This document shows positions 47,790 to 59,400 of a DNA stretch of 64,000 nucleotides, piece after piece (the stretch's first letter is position 1; each line of letters opens with the position of its first letter). The position numbers and the translations under genes are program-made. The stretch comes from Macrotis lagotis. Taxonomy: Eukaryota > Chordata > Mammalia > Peramelemorphia > Peramelidae. The DNA is taken from the NCBI RefSeq assembly GCF_037893015.1, contig NC_133661.1:187820809-187884808 (forward strand), in the 5' to 3' direction. The notes under the pieces are model-generated. The model saw only the letters and a list, made by a program, of their open reading frames with translations, made no database searches and had not been told where the DNA came from.

Positions 47790-48008
47790 GGTATAACTGC
47801 TGTCAGGTGAACTGTTAACACTAACTCCAAAAAGGAGTGGTGGAAGCTTGAGCCTAGCCAACAACCCTTTATCTGGAACAACTGCCTGGAGGCATATGTG
47901 ACTGTCTAAATTGTATACCCAGGGTTGATCCAAATAAAAAGGCCCACCATAAATAGACTCTTGGAAGTCAATGATGCTATAGTAGGGTCTAGGAATATAT
48001 ATGTATAT

Positions 48009-48139
48009 ATATCTATATCTATATCTATATCTATATCTATATCTATATCTATATCTATATCTATATCTATATCTATATCTATATCTATATCTATATCTAT
48101 ATCTATATCTATATCTATATCTATATCTATATCTATATA
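48009..48139. repeat. (TATATC)n hexanucleotide array, about 21 units
   Basis: Near-perfect CTATAT/TATATC units over about 130 bp. Because the unit is 6 bp, several frames on both strands stay open (repeats of Ile-Ser, Asp-Ile and Arg-Tyr); these are not genes. Confidence 0.98.
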
Positions 48140-48489
48140 TATGACTGATGGGGAATATATAAAGGTCAATGAAATCATTTGGTCTGCTTTTGCCACCACA
48201 GTCACAAGTCAGACTCAAAATTCAATAAATCTAGGAGCTTTTAGGGGTGAATTAATTGAATGCTTGACTAAATATATAGCAGGATAATTTGTAAGTTGAT
48301 AATTTTGTATGGCCTTTGAATGATGTTATAAATATCCAAATGTCCCTTGGCAGAAAAAAAAGATTTTCCTCATTTGCCCTATTAGACTCACATTTAGCCA
48401 TATCCTTATTTCATAAACATTTACATTATTACAACATGTGATTTTTGCTATCCTATTGGTATCACCTTGAGATTTCAAGTCTTCATGGC

Positions 48490-48650
48490 TATACCCTATC
48501 ATTTTACAGATTGAGAAATTGAGGCTATAAGAGGTTAAATGACTTGTCAAAAGTCACATAGTAATTTGCAGAGACAGGATTCAGTATTTGAACCCAGGTC
48601 TGCTTTCTCTTGATCTAGTGCCCTTTCTAATATACTATGATATAAGTGTC
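48490..48650 (-). mobile_element. MIR-type ancient SINE
   Basis: Reverse orientation: ATTTTACAGATTGAGAAATT, GAGGCTATAAGAGGTTAAAT, CAAAAGTCACATAGTAATTT, TTTGAACCCAGGTCTGC. Confidence 0.85.
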
Positions 48651-48659
48651 TGGATAGTG

Positions 48660-49180
48660 ATACAGACAGATAGCTATTAATAGAGAAAAAAATGATTTAA
48701 CAAGTTTCTCTGAAACTTTGAATTGAATCACACCAGTGCTGAGAACAATGGTCTACACAGAATTGATAAAAAAAAGTGTCGAACTTAATTAGCTTAAACA
48801 GGTTCATTTTCATTTTCATACTGTAGTTTATTGTAATCAAGTATTTTGAATCTTAAAGGCAACTTGGTAGATTGTTTCTTGCTAATTTGCTAATGTGATT
48901 CACCCCCATTCTGTTCCTATAGATTCCATAATAAAATTCTGTGATAGGGCTTCAACTCAGATGTCAACACCAGCTAGAGTGTCTTTAGAAGACCCATATA
49001 ATGGAGACATGCATTTTTGTTGCTGTATCTGGGTTTGAATCTTAGCTTTGCCAGTTTCACCACTTAATTTGAGAAATTTAGGAGCCTATTCAGACAGGAG
49101 CTACTATCTTGGTCCTTTACCCATTAGTGCTAATAATGTTTTCTTGAGACTTTGTTGAAAATCATTATACCTACACCCTG
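48660..49180. other. Interval between the direct repeats, nothing recognised
   Basis: No coding frame or repeat identified; lies between the two 200-bp repeats. Confidence 0.4.
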
Positions 49181-49187
49181 GGAGGAG

Positions 49188-49386
49188 AAACTGCTGGGAT
49201 GGAGAATAGATGCTGGCTACAACTAGGGACACCTTGAAGAGTCCAGATTGGAGGCCATCCTACAAAACTACCTTCCTATCTAAAGCCAACTGCATCTCCA
49301 GCATCTCAAAAGATGAGACAGAAAATTTGTAGATTTTAAATGGGATCATCTTGAATAAAAAAGAGTATTACTTAGTTTCATCTGAA
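49188..49386 (+). repeat. 200-bp direct repeat, copy 2 (unknown family)
   Basis: Partner of 47588-47789, 1.6 kb to the right, same orientation. Homology ends sharply at both edges in both copies. Small indels distinguish them (for example a 6-base difference near 49338). Confidence 0.95.
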
Positions 49387-49681
49387 AAGATAGCAGATAG
49401 AAAAGTTTATGAACAGTTTTCCTTGGTCCCTCAAAGAATCAATGAGATAGATGCTTGCTTCAATGCTTGAGTCTTGAGATAAGCAGAAGATTAATGGTAT
49501 CAAATGAGTCTAAACTAGACTAAGTTAGGAATAAGAACCAGGGGTCTTTTCATGAAATAGATGAGACAGAGGTCTTCACAGTTGTTTAACAGACTCTTAT
49601 GGGTTCAGGGAACAGCTATAGGGTGTAAGTAAAAAAAAATTGTGATAAACTGTGATAAATACCTTAGGTTTTCCAAACTGA

Positions 49682-49930
49682 GGACAGCTAGGTGGCATAG
49701 TGGATAGAGGACTGGATCTGAAGTCAGGTGGGCATATCTTTTCTAATTCAAATCTGGCCCCAGACACTCACTAGCTATGTAACCCTGGGAAAAGTAACTT
49801 AATTTTTCCTAGTTTGCTTCAGTTCTCCCCATCCATAATATAAGCTAAAGAAGGAAATGACAACCACTTTGATGTCTTTGCCAAGAAAACCTAAACAGAA
49901 TCATTAAAACATCATTTGGGCATGAATGAA
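49682..49930 (+). mobile_element. Long CORE-type tRNA SINE
   Basis: GACAGCTAGGTGGCATAGTG, TCTGAAGTCAGGTGGGCATA, GCCCCAGACACTCACTAGCT, CCACTTTGATGTCTTTGCCA and AGAAAACCTAAACAGAATCA. Confidence 0.85.
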
Positions 49931-50289
49931 AGAGCTAGATAGGTATGATTAAGTTGTGTTGTCTCATCCTAAAAGGATTCTAACACTTTCTTGAGCAAGA
50001 GGGCAGACATTGTGAAGTAGGGACTGTAATGATAATGAATGATCATGAGATGGCAGATTGGTGCTATAGGAACCCAGAAGTAAATGTTAGTGACAATAGG
50101 TGGCAGCAGAAGTGAAGAAAGAACATATTGAAAAATGGGAAGTCAATTTTTTGACTGCCTAAAGGTTCAAGTATGAGATCTTCCCATATTTTTGTGATGT
50201 TGTTAAAAAATAAAAACCTAGTCTATATTTGATGTCTTGAAAGCCCAAGTCCTTTCAATGGGGGGCTGGAGCAACAATTTTGGGGGGGG

Positions 50290-50550
50290 GTACAATATGC
50301 CCTCAGTGCGGCTGCTAGAACAATGCTGGCCTGGAATCAGCAGACTCATCTTTCTGAGTTCAGATCTGGCCTCAGAAACTTGCTAGGTGGACAGTCTTGT
50401 GTAAGTCACTTAGCCTTGTCTACCTCACTTTCCTCAAATGTAAAATGAGATGGAGAAGAAAATAACAAACCCCTCCAGTACTTCTGGTATGAAAACTCCA
50501 AATGGTGTCATGAAGAGTTGAACAAGACTGAAACCACTGAACAATGAATT
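50290..50550 (+). mobile_element. Long CORE-type tRNA SINE
   Basis: TGGAATCAGCAGACTCATCT, GAGTTCAGATCTGGCCTCAG, CTTTCCTCAAATGTAAAATG, GGTGTCATGAAGAGTTGAAC and GACTGAAACCACTGAACAA. Confidence 0.85.
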
Positions 50551-50784
50551 GATACCTGGGTAAATGGTAAATGATTCTGATTCTGAATTTTCCAAGGTTA
50601 CATGATGGTGATAAGAGGAACAGAATCGGAAAAAGTTTGTGAGAGACATGAAGTGGTCCTCAGGTCCTTCATTTCAGGAGATATATATGTGACTCATGAT
50701 TTTTTGTGTAGGGAGCTGGACTTTCTGACACCAGGACTATATACATCTAGTTAGAAATTTCTCCTTCATTCATATAATTATCAA

Positions 50785-51012
50785 TAATAGCAGATACTAT
50801 TTTTATAGCTCTTTAAGGTTTACAAAACACTTGACATATATTTTCTCATTTGAACCTCACAAAACAATGTGGAAGGTGCTTAGGAACTATTATTATCCTT
50901 ATTTTGTAGATGTGGTGCCTAAGGCTTAGAGAGTTTAAATCTTGAGTATGATCACATAGGTAGTGACTATCAGAGGAAGAACTGCAATGCAAGTCTCTGT
51001 GACTTATGGTCT
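50785..51012 (-). mobile_element. MIR-type ancient SINE
   Basis: Reverse orientation: CTCTTTAAGGTTTACAAAAC, ATTTTCTCATTTGAACCTCA, TTATTTTGTAGATGTGGTGC, GTGACTATCAGAGGAAG. Confidence 0.8.
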
Positions 51013-51229
51013 TGTTTAAAATATCTCTGTTAATTTATGATGCCTCCCCCCCCAACCAGAAAACTTGCACATCACAAGGTCATCAGATTTAAGAACTAAA
51101 AAGATTTTAGACTTCATAGTCCAAATCTTTCATTTAACAGATTAGGAACTGGACCAATGGCAAACTTTTCAGGCTAAGGATCTGAAGATTCCTGTTTGGA
51201 CTTTGATGGCTTGATTGAAGTGGCATCTC

Positions 51230-51430
51230 TTTATTATAGTAAGAATGTTAGATTTGGAATCAGAAAATCTCAGTTCACACTTTGGCCCTCTACTTACTAA
51301 TTATATGACCTTGGATAAATCTCAACAATTTTACCCCTCAGTTTCCTCATCTGTAAAATGAACAAATTGAATTAGACAATGTCCAAGCTCTCTAAAGATT
51401 CTAATATCTGTGATGCTGTAATCCCTGAGA
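51230..51430 (+). mobile_element. MIR-type ancient SINE
   Basis: AGATTTGGAATCAGAAAATC, ATATGACCTTGGATAAATCT and CAGTTTCCTCATCTGTAAAA. Confidence 0.85.
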
Positions 51431-52053
51431 GAGCTTAAGTGACTTATCTGAGTTTACATAGTTAATTAGTAACAACTGTGATTTGAACTGAAGTTTTTTG
51501 GACACCAAATCTGTCTGAATTTTCATCCAGGTGAGAACAGATTAAACAAATGTCAAAGGCATCGGTCTTAGAGGGTGGAAGAAGTCACATAGATAACTTG
51601 GAAGGACAGAAGAGTAGACACCAATTTTTGCCTTCTTAGATAAGCTAAATTGTATGATGGAACAGAATGACCTTGATGTCCCATAGAACCTAAATGCTAG
51701 CAGAGACTTCAGAAATTATCTGTGTCCAATCTACATCAGACCAAACTTCACTTGGAAGCATCTACTACAGATGATCATTTGGCTCTGCTTTAAGACATCT
51801 CTTAAGGGGAAGCCCACTGCCTCCTGAAACATTCCATAATGCTTTCAGATAGTTCTAACCATCAGAAAATTTTTTCCTTATAGCAAGATTACATACTCCC
51901 CTATGAAATTGGAACCCTTTGCTTCTAGTTTTCCCCTATGAGCTAAGCAGAAAAAGTCCTCTTCTGCCTTCAAGACAGACATTCAAATATTTGAACATTA
52001 CCAATATTGTCCCACTTCAAGTAGGTTTTCACCCAAGGCTAAACATGACAAAC

Positions 52054-52066
52054 ATGACAAACTCTT
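52054..52066 (+). repeat. SINE target-site duplication, left copy (13 bp)
   Basis: ATGACAAACTCTT, repeated at 52194-52206. Confidence 0.92.
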
Positions 52067-52193
52067 GGGGTTAAGTGGCTTGCCCAAGGCCACACAACTA
52101 GGTCATTATTAAGTGTCTGAGATCGGATTTGAACTCAGGTACTCCTGACTCCAGGGCCAGTGCTTTATCCACTGAGCCACCTAGCTGCCCCCA
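52067..52193 (-). mobile_element. Short tRNA-derived marsupial SINE inside CR1-type fossil
   Basis: Reverse orientation: GGGGTTAAGTGGCTTGCCCA, CATTATTAAGTGTCTGAGAT, GAGCCACCTAGCTGCCCCC. The A-rich tail is short. Perfect 13-bp target duplication. Confidence 0.96.
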
Positions 52194-52206
52194 ATGACAA
52201 ACTCTT
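52194..52206 (+). repeat. SINE target-site duplication, right copy (13 bp)
   Basis: ATGACAAACTCTT, partner of 52054-52066. Confidence 0.92.
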
Positions 52207-52400
52207 TATGACATGGCATCATCTTATAGTCCCCAGACTGTCTTGTTTAACCTACAACGATTTCTTTCCATCTTGTCTATATATTTCCCCTAAAATATGG
52301 TTATTAGAATTGAACAAGATGCTCTGAGCAATAGATGTCCTAGAAGTTGGGTCTTTAATATGTACAGTCTGAGGAACAGTGCTGAGGAATAAATCTCCTA

Positions 52401-53090
52401 ATTTCTTTGAGCCTCATATATAGAATGGGTAAAATAATAAAAATCACAGTGTGCTTTTAAAGAATGTTATTTTCAAATATTAATGCTTTTGATTTTGCCT
52501 TATGCGAACTATTCCTCCTAAAAGTATCAATTATATGCTTTAGATGGGGGGAATTGTAGTCTGATTTTAAAAAAAATAAAGACTTCTTTAATTAGGACTT
52601 CCCCCTTTTCCCATGTCCATTGCTTCCCCAAATACCCATCAATCTGGTTCTCTCAACTGGGCACTTCCCCTGAGACTTCTGCTGCTTATTCTCCTTGCCT
52701 CCTCCACACTATGAAAAATAGCATTAATTGGTAATATTAGGGGGATATCCCTGAAGAAATAAGGGAATTTCATCCACAGGTTCACCTATTGCTTTAAGTT
52801 CCCTGGAGGAAATGAGAAAACTGAGAAAAACCACCTAAAGTAAATGTTTACTCTTATGCTCACTAGCCTCTGAATATTCTTGGACTAAAATATATTGCTC
52901 CTTTATCGAATTGAAAGACATTTCTAGACTCTAATTGGTAAGAATCTCCTAATAGAAATTCCCACCCAAAATGAAGTTTACAGTAACATTACTGACCTGG
53001 GCTCATAGATAACTACCAAAATAGTTCCTGTTAGGGAAAACATTACTAACTCAATTAATTTTATATAGCTGCTTTAATAATATATTAGAT
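52401..53090. other. Interval without recognisable features
   Basis: AT-rich; no gene or repeat identified. Confidence 0.45.
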
Positions 53091-53094
53091 CTTG

Positions 53095-53225
53095 AAGGGA
53101 CTTATATACCTTTTACTACAATCTTTCCATTTTACAAGAGCAAACTATAATAATTGAAATAACCTGTCCAAAGTCACATAGCATTAACTGGAAAAGTCAA
53201 TATTTTATTCCAGGTTCTTTTGGGG
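53095..53225 (-). mobile_element. MIR-type SINE fragment
   Basis: Reverse orientation: TTTCCATTTTACAAGAGCAA, AACCTGTCCAAAGTCACATA, ATTCCAGGTTC. Confidence 0.65.
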
Positions 53226-53359
53226 GGAGTACTATACTAGTTTCATTAGTAAGATTTTCCTTATATTAATCTCTAAGTATTTTCCCTTGCAATTTCTGTA
53301 TGTTGGCAGTAATTTTATCTTCTTTTGCCATGTGCTATGATTTCAAATATCTATCAGTT

Positions 53360-53490
53360 CTATGATTGGGCATAAAACTCTTACTCTCCTTGAACCACAG
53401 CTTCTTCATCTATGAAATGGATATAAAAACAGTGTGCTAGTCATCTCAGATAGTTATTATGAGAAAGTATCTTTTTGTCAACTGCAAAGA
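53360..53490 (+). mobile_element. MIR-type SINE 3' fragment
   Basis: AACCACAGCTTCTTCATCTA, TGAAATGGATATAAAAACAG, TAGTTATTATGAGAAAG. Confidence 0.5.
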
Positions 53491-53834
53491 GTTCTTTGGG
53501 TGGGTTATTAATTTATTTTTGTCATCCTCAGATATTTATTACACATTTAATGGATTTTTAGATTTATTGCTTAGGTCATCAATTAAAAAGGTGAACTAGC
53601 ACTGGGAAGAGGTTAGGTCCTTGCCATATGTCTTCTAGTTTTTGACCTGGAATTGTTGCTTCTTTGGTACTCAGAAAACATAGTTTAACAGGGCTTCCAA
53701 ATAACCTTACTTAAATATCTCAATGATTCCCCATCTTATTGATTTATATTGTCTCACTTGACAATCAAGGGAGAAGGAGCTTATGAATTTAGTTCTTCGA
53801 GTTGGAGTATGAACATATGGATTTAGAGTGTGGA

Positions 53835-53950
53835 AGACAAATAGTATAACTGTCACTTTATAGATGAGGAAATTGATTACTAGAAAAATTAAGGTACCTG
53901 CCTAACATCCTACATGTATTAAGTGATAGAGATAGAATGTAAACAGTGGT
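53835..53950 (-). mobile_element. MIR-type SINE fragment
   Basis: Reverse orientation: CACTTTATAGATGAGGAAAT, TACCTGCCTAACATCCTACA, GTGATAGAGATAGAATGTAA. Confidence 0.6.
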
Positions 53951-54184
53951 AATTTTAATTTATAGCTTTTAGTTTTTATTAAATACTAAATAAAAATTTA
54001 TTTATTTAGAAATTTTGGAATTGCACATTTCTCAGTTTAGATATTCTAGTCAAGTTAATCTTGTTAGACATATATTGAAATGGTAATTTCCCAAGGGGCT
54101 CAGTTTTCTGAGATTCCTACTTTTATTAAATTATTTATTATTATTACCCTGCTTTTATTAATTACCTTTAATTAATCCTGTTTA

Positions 54185-54341
54185 TATCTTTTTGTACATA
54201 TTTTACATGTTGTCTTTTTCATTAGAATATAAGGTTCTTGAGAGCAGGGATTTTTTTTTTTTTTGGCCTTCTTACATACCTCTTGGTGCTTTCACACTGC
54301 TTGGTACATTCTATAAACTTTCAATAAATGTTTGTCAACTT
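54185..54341 (+). mobile_element. L2-type LINE 3' end
   Basis: GAATATAAGGTTCTTGAGAG, CAGGGATTTTT, CTGCTTGGTACATTCTATAA and CTTTCAATAAATGTTTGTCA. Confidence 0.8.
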
Positions 54342-54359
54342 GATCTTCTGTTTTCATTC

Positions 54360-54605
54360 AGAAGGAAGAAATGTGGTGGTATAATAGAAAGAATGTTTGA
54401 TTTGAAGTCAGAAGTCCCAGGCTTGAATCCTGACTTTTCTCCTTGAGTATGACCTTAGTCAAATTGCTTCAATTCTACAAAACTCAGCTACCTTTTCTAT
54501 GAAGTGGAGACTATAAATCCCTCCTTTGCAAAGTTTTCCAGAAGGGCTTTTGAGAGGATCAAATGAATTAGTATATATGAAGTTCTGTATAAATGAAAGT
54601 AATTA
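54360..54605 (+). mobile_element. MIR-type ancient SINE
   Basis: GTGGTGGTATAATAGAAAGA, TTTGAAGTCAGAAGTCCCAG, GAGTATGACCTTAGTCAAAT and AGGATCAAATGAATTAGTAT. Confidence 0.85.
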
Positions 54606-56635
54606 CTGAGTTCAAATTCCCATATTAGTCTAAATGAGACGATTCAAGGACAAGTAGATGATCCCTTACATATACCTCAAAGACAATTTCCTCAACTTAC
54701 CATACAAGGTGTAGTTTCTCATGAACTCCAATAAAAGTCATGTAGATAATCTATGTATCTGCAAAGGCTGCTAAAGAAAGGAACAACATTACCATGAGAA
54801 TTCTGAAAGTAATTCTCTTTCCCTTTAAGGAGCCAATTATATTTCATTTGATAAAACTTGGTCCAGGATTTGAAGAATTTTAGAGAACTGTAATCAAAGT
54901 TTTGAAGAATGAAAGATATCAGCTCACTAGGATCTGCATTGATTCTCATCTTTTCTTAGACCAAAACAGAATCCTTCCCCCTTTCTCATTCTTTATCCTG
55001 AAAGTAACAAAAAAGGAAAAGATATTCAAATTTGAATCTGTTTTCTGTAGCGGAATTTTGATGTTTTTTTTCCTGGATGCTTAAGTGATATCTTTACAGG
55101 AATTTTAATTGACTAGTGAAAAAAATAACCTACAAAGAAAATGGAAATAATGGGATTTCAATAATTAATCAAAAATATGTTATACCTTGTAAAATTAGAA
55201 GAATTCCCTCATCAAATTCAAATTTCTTGAAAAGACACTATTACTTCAAGTCCAAAAACTAGTGTCTCTGTCTTCTCTGTGAAGAAATGGGTCAGTTCAA
55301 GCTGTGTATCACAAGGAGAAGGACATCAGATAAATAGGTATTTCCTGTTAGTTACTACTTATAGTCCATAAGTCTAACTCTGGGACATTTATCTTGGAGA
55401 AATCTAGGAGCAATATTAGGGATGAGGTGTTCAATAAGGGTTTTATTTTCCTTCAGTGATGAGAATGGAAATTTGTGTCCTCTTTATCCTCAGTGAGATT
55501 GTTACTATGGTTGCCCTGAGGGATTCCTGATTTGACCCAAGTGGAATATTTTGCTAAATCTCAGTTTAATAACATCTTAAAACATCTGCTACACTCACTC
55601 TTGGATCAAAGCTATGTCCTTCTAACTCTAGGGACCTTGGGGTGGAATGATGAATCTCCACTGACCAATGACCCTTTGCTTTACCTTTTCAATCTTGGAT
55701 TTACTCGAATTCCACACAAAGCTAAGTTTTTGATTTTTGTTGCTTTTTTATACTATTCACATGTTCTCTTATTTTTGGTATAAAAAATAAAATATATATT
55801 CCACAAGTTGCTCTTGGATCATAAAATGATAGTGACCTCACAATCAAGTCATCATTTAATTCTACAAATATGACCTAAGGTAGAAAAATTTTCACTAATG
55901 TTAATAATGACTGATTAATCTCACACCACAAATAAGTCTCTTTTCTTTATCATCTATCACTATTCATAGCATCATCAACTGCATCTCTCTTACCTGTCCA
56001 TGATCTTTATCTTCTACATTTATCCCTTTTTATCTTTACTTTCTTTTGAAACTTCCCTCTCTATATTCTCTCTTCCATCAACTTTTTCCTTATTGGAATG
56101 AGAAGTCTTCAGGTTTTTCTTTCAATCAGTCTTAGAAACTAGAAAAGTATTGGTAATAGCATAGCTCTTAAACTTTCTAAAGAACTAGTACCATGTCAAA
56201 AGATATCAAATAATTACAGTTAATTTAATATGAGTAGAGCAAAGTGCTGGGTAAACCTTCAAGTGCTATATAAATATGTTATTGGTCATTTCACTGTTGT
56301 TTATATTTCTGACCCCATCTACTTCTGTGTCTTTAAAATACTTTCTACAAAATTCAACAAGGAGATTTTTAATATATATGTAAATGTACACACATCTACA
56401 TTGACATATATATCTATATATAGATAGTTATGTGTATGAATATGCATATTCATATACAATTCCAAAAATTTTATTGAATTTTAAGCTTATAAACTGATGA
56501 TAGATTATGGTGCAATGACAATCTTTATAGAAAATACATAAATGATTCTGGGAAGAAGGCTTAAAGAAAGATTGAAGCCCACTCCATTTTCCTTTCTTCC
56601 CTCCTCCAAAACTTAAAAATATAGCATCCAAATTT
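54606..56635. other. Two-kilobase interval without recognisable genes
   Basis: Short open frames (for example 55532-55783 plus and 54719-54949 minus) show no domain or neighbour support. No repeat is confidently recognised. TATATA-rich patch at 56370-56425. Confidence 0.45.
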
Positions 56636-58038
56636 TTGAGTTACAGAAAGACATAGACAATAAAACTATACTAGAGAGGGACTCAATCTCTACCTCTCAG
56701 AATTAGATAAATCTAACTACAAAGTAAACAAGAAAGAATTTAAAGAAGTGAATAAAATTTTAGAAATATTAACCATGATAGACCTCTGGAGAAAATTCAA
56801 TGAGGATAGACAGGAAAACACTTTTTTCTCAGTGGAACATGGCACCTACACTAAAATTTACCATGTATTAAGGCATAAAAACCTCATAATCAAATGCAGA
56901 AAGGCATTCCTTTTATCTAAGGATGCAATAAAAATCATAGGTAATAAAAGGCCAGGGAAATATAGTCTATAAATTAATTGGACACTAAACAACAATTTTA
57001 AAGAAGGAATGAGTCAAACAGTAAATCCTAGAAACTATAGATAACTTAATGCAAGACAACGACAATGAGACAACAAATTTATGAGATTTATTTATTTATA
57101 TTATTCCCCAAAGGGGAAGTTTTATATCTCTGAATGCTTATGTGAATAAAATAAAGAACAAAGCATTCAGTGAATTGACCATACAAATGAAAATACTGGA
57201 AAAAGAACAAATTAAAAATCTCCAATAAATATCAAATTAGAAATTCTGAAAAATCAAAGGAGAGATCCACAAAGTTGAAAGCAAGAAAATTATTGAACCA
57301 ATAAATAAAACTGAGTAGATTTTATTTAACAAAACAATAAATGGATAAAACTTTGGTATATTAGATGAAAAAAAGAAGAAAGTATCAAAAATGAAAAAGA
57401 TGAATTCACCATCAATAAAGAGGAAACGAAAGTAATAATTAAGAGCTATTTTATCCAACTGTATAACAAAAAAATCTGATTATCTCTGTGAAATGGATGA
57501 ATATTTCCAAAAATATAAAGTGCCAAAACTAACAGAAGAGGAAATAAAATACTTAAGTAACTACAATATAGAGAAAGAAATTGAACAAGTCATCAATGAA
57601 TTCACTAAGAAAAAATCAACAAGAAAAAAGAGCCAAATGATTTTGCAATTGGATTCTATGAGACATTTAAATAACAATTACTTGATATTACTTTATAAAG
57701 TATTAGTTAAAATAGATAAGAATCCTACCAAATTCCATCTATGACACAAATACACTGCTGATACCTAAATTAGTAACAGCAAAAGAGAGAGAAGAAAATC
57801 ATAGAAAAAATTTTATAATGAATAGTGATGCAAAAGAGATTATAGTAATTTATCACCAGGATAATATACTATGACCAAGTAGGATTTAATCAGCAATGCA
57901 GAACTAGTTCAATATTAGGAAATCTATCAACATATTTGATTATATCAGTACTAAACCTAACAGAAATCAAGTAATTATTTCAATTGATAATCCAATTGAT
58001 AATTACTAATTGCTAATTAATAATTACCAAATTATTAG

Positions 58039-58690
58039 TGTAAGGCCTCTTCAATATGTATGAAGGCTGTAATTGAGGCAATGACCAGTATATAAACTCA
58101 TCATTTGGAGTATGCCTTATGTGATTTGGCTGTATTTCTGACATCCCAGGAACTAGCCATCCCTGGGAAAGACAAAACTGGATTGGGAGGAACTAGCTAT
58201 TCTCCCAATACTTATATTTAATAAAAATAAACCTTACAGCCCCATAATAGCATTTCCTTAAAAAATAACATATTGATTCAATCTATACCTGAAACCAAAA
58301 GGGAATTGGATCCCATTCAACTTAGATGGCTCTGAGCCTTCTTTGTCCTCAAAGGTATAAAAGTTGTAAGCCCCTTCTCCTCATTGGAATCTCCTCATTG
58401 GAGGAGATGTACTGCCTGGGGTATGTGGTCTACTAATTAGGACCTTGAAGGTCAATGAAAACTGGGATTCCCCGACCTGACATCTCGAGAGTTGGTGCTC
58501 CCTGAATTGGTGATGTTTTCTTTATCTTTCTCTTCTATTTTGATTATAGTATCAATAATCCTTTGTCCTTTATGTATTATCTGCTGTATTGGATGCTACT
58601 GTAAGCAATATATTCCTTGTATTGTATAATTAAAATACTTTCATTTTTAACTGAGTGAGAGCATCATTTGCAGGAAAGAATCCAAACCTC
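58039..58690 (+). mobile_element. Candidate solo LTR of a retrovirus-like element (fossil)
   Basis: A non-L1 block of about 635-650 bp sits inside the old L1 RT region. It starts with TGTAAGG, ends near a CA at 58671-58672 (or slightly beyond), has a TATAAAAG box about 320 bp in, and an AT-rich polyadenylation-like stretch near 58625-58645. No internal coding region accompanies it, so it looks like a recombined single LTR. It is younger than the old L1 around it. The exact ends, family and target duplication are unresolved. Confidence 0.5.
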
Positions 58691-59034
58691 ATTAAAATCA
58701 CAAAACATAAATGAAAAAATCTTTGAAAAAATACAGCATCCATTCTATTAAAACACTAATAAGCATAGGAATAAATGAAGTTTCTAATAAAATGATAAGT
58801 TGCATCTATCTAAAACCATCCTCAAATATTATTTGTATTAGGAATAAGTTAGAAGCATCCCACGTAAGATCAGGAGTGAAACAAGGATGATTGATGTCAT
58901 CGCAATTATTCATTATTGTACTAGAAATATTAGCTTTATCAATAAAAGAAGAAAATATTGAAGGAATTAGAACAGGTATTGAGGAAACAAAACTTTCACT
59001 TTTTGCAGATAATGTAATGGTATACTTTTTTTTA

Positions 59035-59400
59035 GCTTCCTTTTATTGTTGGTTCTGTGTGTGTGTGTGTGTGTGTGTATGTGGTTATTGTATATATACT
59101 TTTTCTCCAGTTCTACTTACTTCATTCTGCATCAGTAACTACAAATCTTGTCATGTCTCTCTGAATTACTCATATTCATCATTTCTTGTCAATGACAGTT
59201 TTTCTATTCAATAGTCACCCAGTTCTTTGATACCATAAAATGTGCCTTAAATATATTGTTTTATATTGGATAGTGTTTATTTTATCTTTGATCTCCTTGG
59301 GGTATATGCTTGGTAAAAAGATCACTAAGTTATTAATGAAACGATGAAGAGCAAAGTGAGAAGAACCAAGAGAACATTGTATACAGTGATAGCAATATAT
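59035..59400. mobile_element. L1 3'-region scrap in two opposite orientations, nested in the old L1
   Basis: 59080-59335 follows the minus-strand L1 end region (CCAGTTCTACTTACTTCATT, CTGCATCAG, GGGGTATATGCTTGG; compare 5340-5600). 59338-59400 is plus-strand L1 (AGCAAAGTGAGAAGAACCAA, GAGAACATTGTATACAGTGA; compare 61085-61145). A (GT)n tract lies at 59056-59078. The outer L1 resumes at about 59420. Confidence 0.65.

Larger units (their letters stand above)
51690..52400 (-). mobile_element. CR1/L3-type LINE 3' end, minus strand
   Basis: Landmarks on the plus strand: CCACTGCCTCCTGAAACATT, TTTTTTCCTTATAGCAAGAT, CTTTGCTTCTAGTTTTCCCC, TATTTGAACATTACCAATAT, AGGCTAAACATGACAAACA, then after the SINE ATGGTTATTAGAATTGAACA. 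In this order they match a reversed CR1-family 3' end (relapsed-wall type TTTAGCCTGGAGAAG... in sense). Split by a younger SINE at 52067-52193. Confidence 0.7.

Noticed and set aside
47781-48287. Long open frames of Arg-Tyr, Asp-Ile and Ile-Ser repeats on both strands
   Set aside because: They are read through a (TATATC)n array; a 6-bp unit without stops keeps several frames open. No start context or flanking domain supports a gene.
47588-49386. The 200-bp repeat pair as LTRs of an intact element
   Set aside because: The 1.4 kb between them holds a microsatellite and a MIR fossil, with no element-like coding sequence or recognisable priming site, and no target duplication was seen.
54606-56635. 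Several 60-85 aa frames in the longest repeat-poor stretch
   Set aside because: AT-rich, no domain, no splice or promoter context, and lengths expected by chance.
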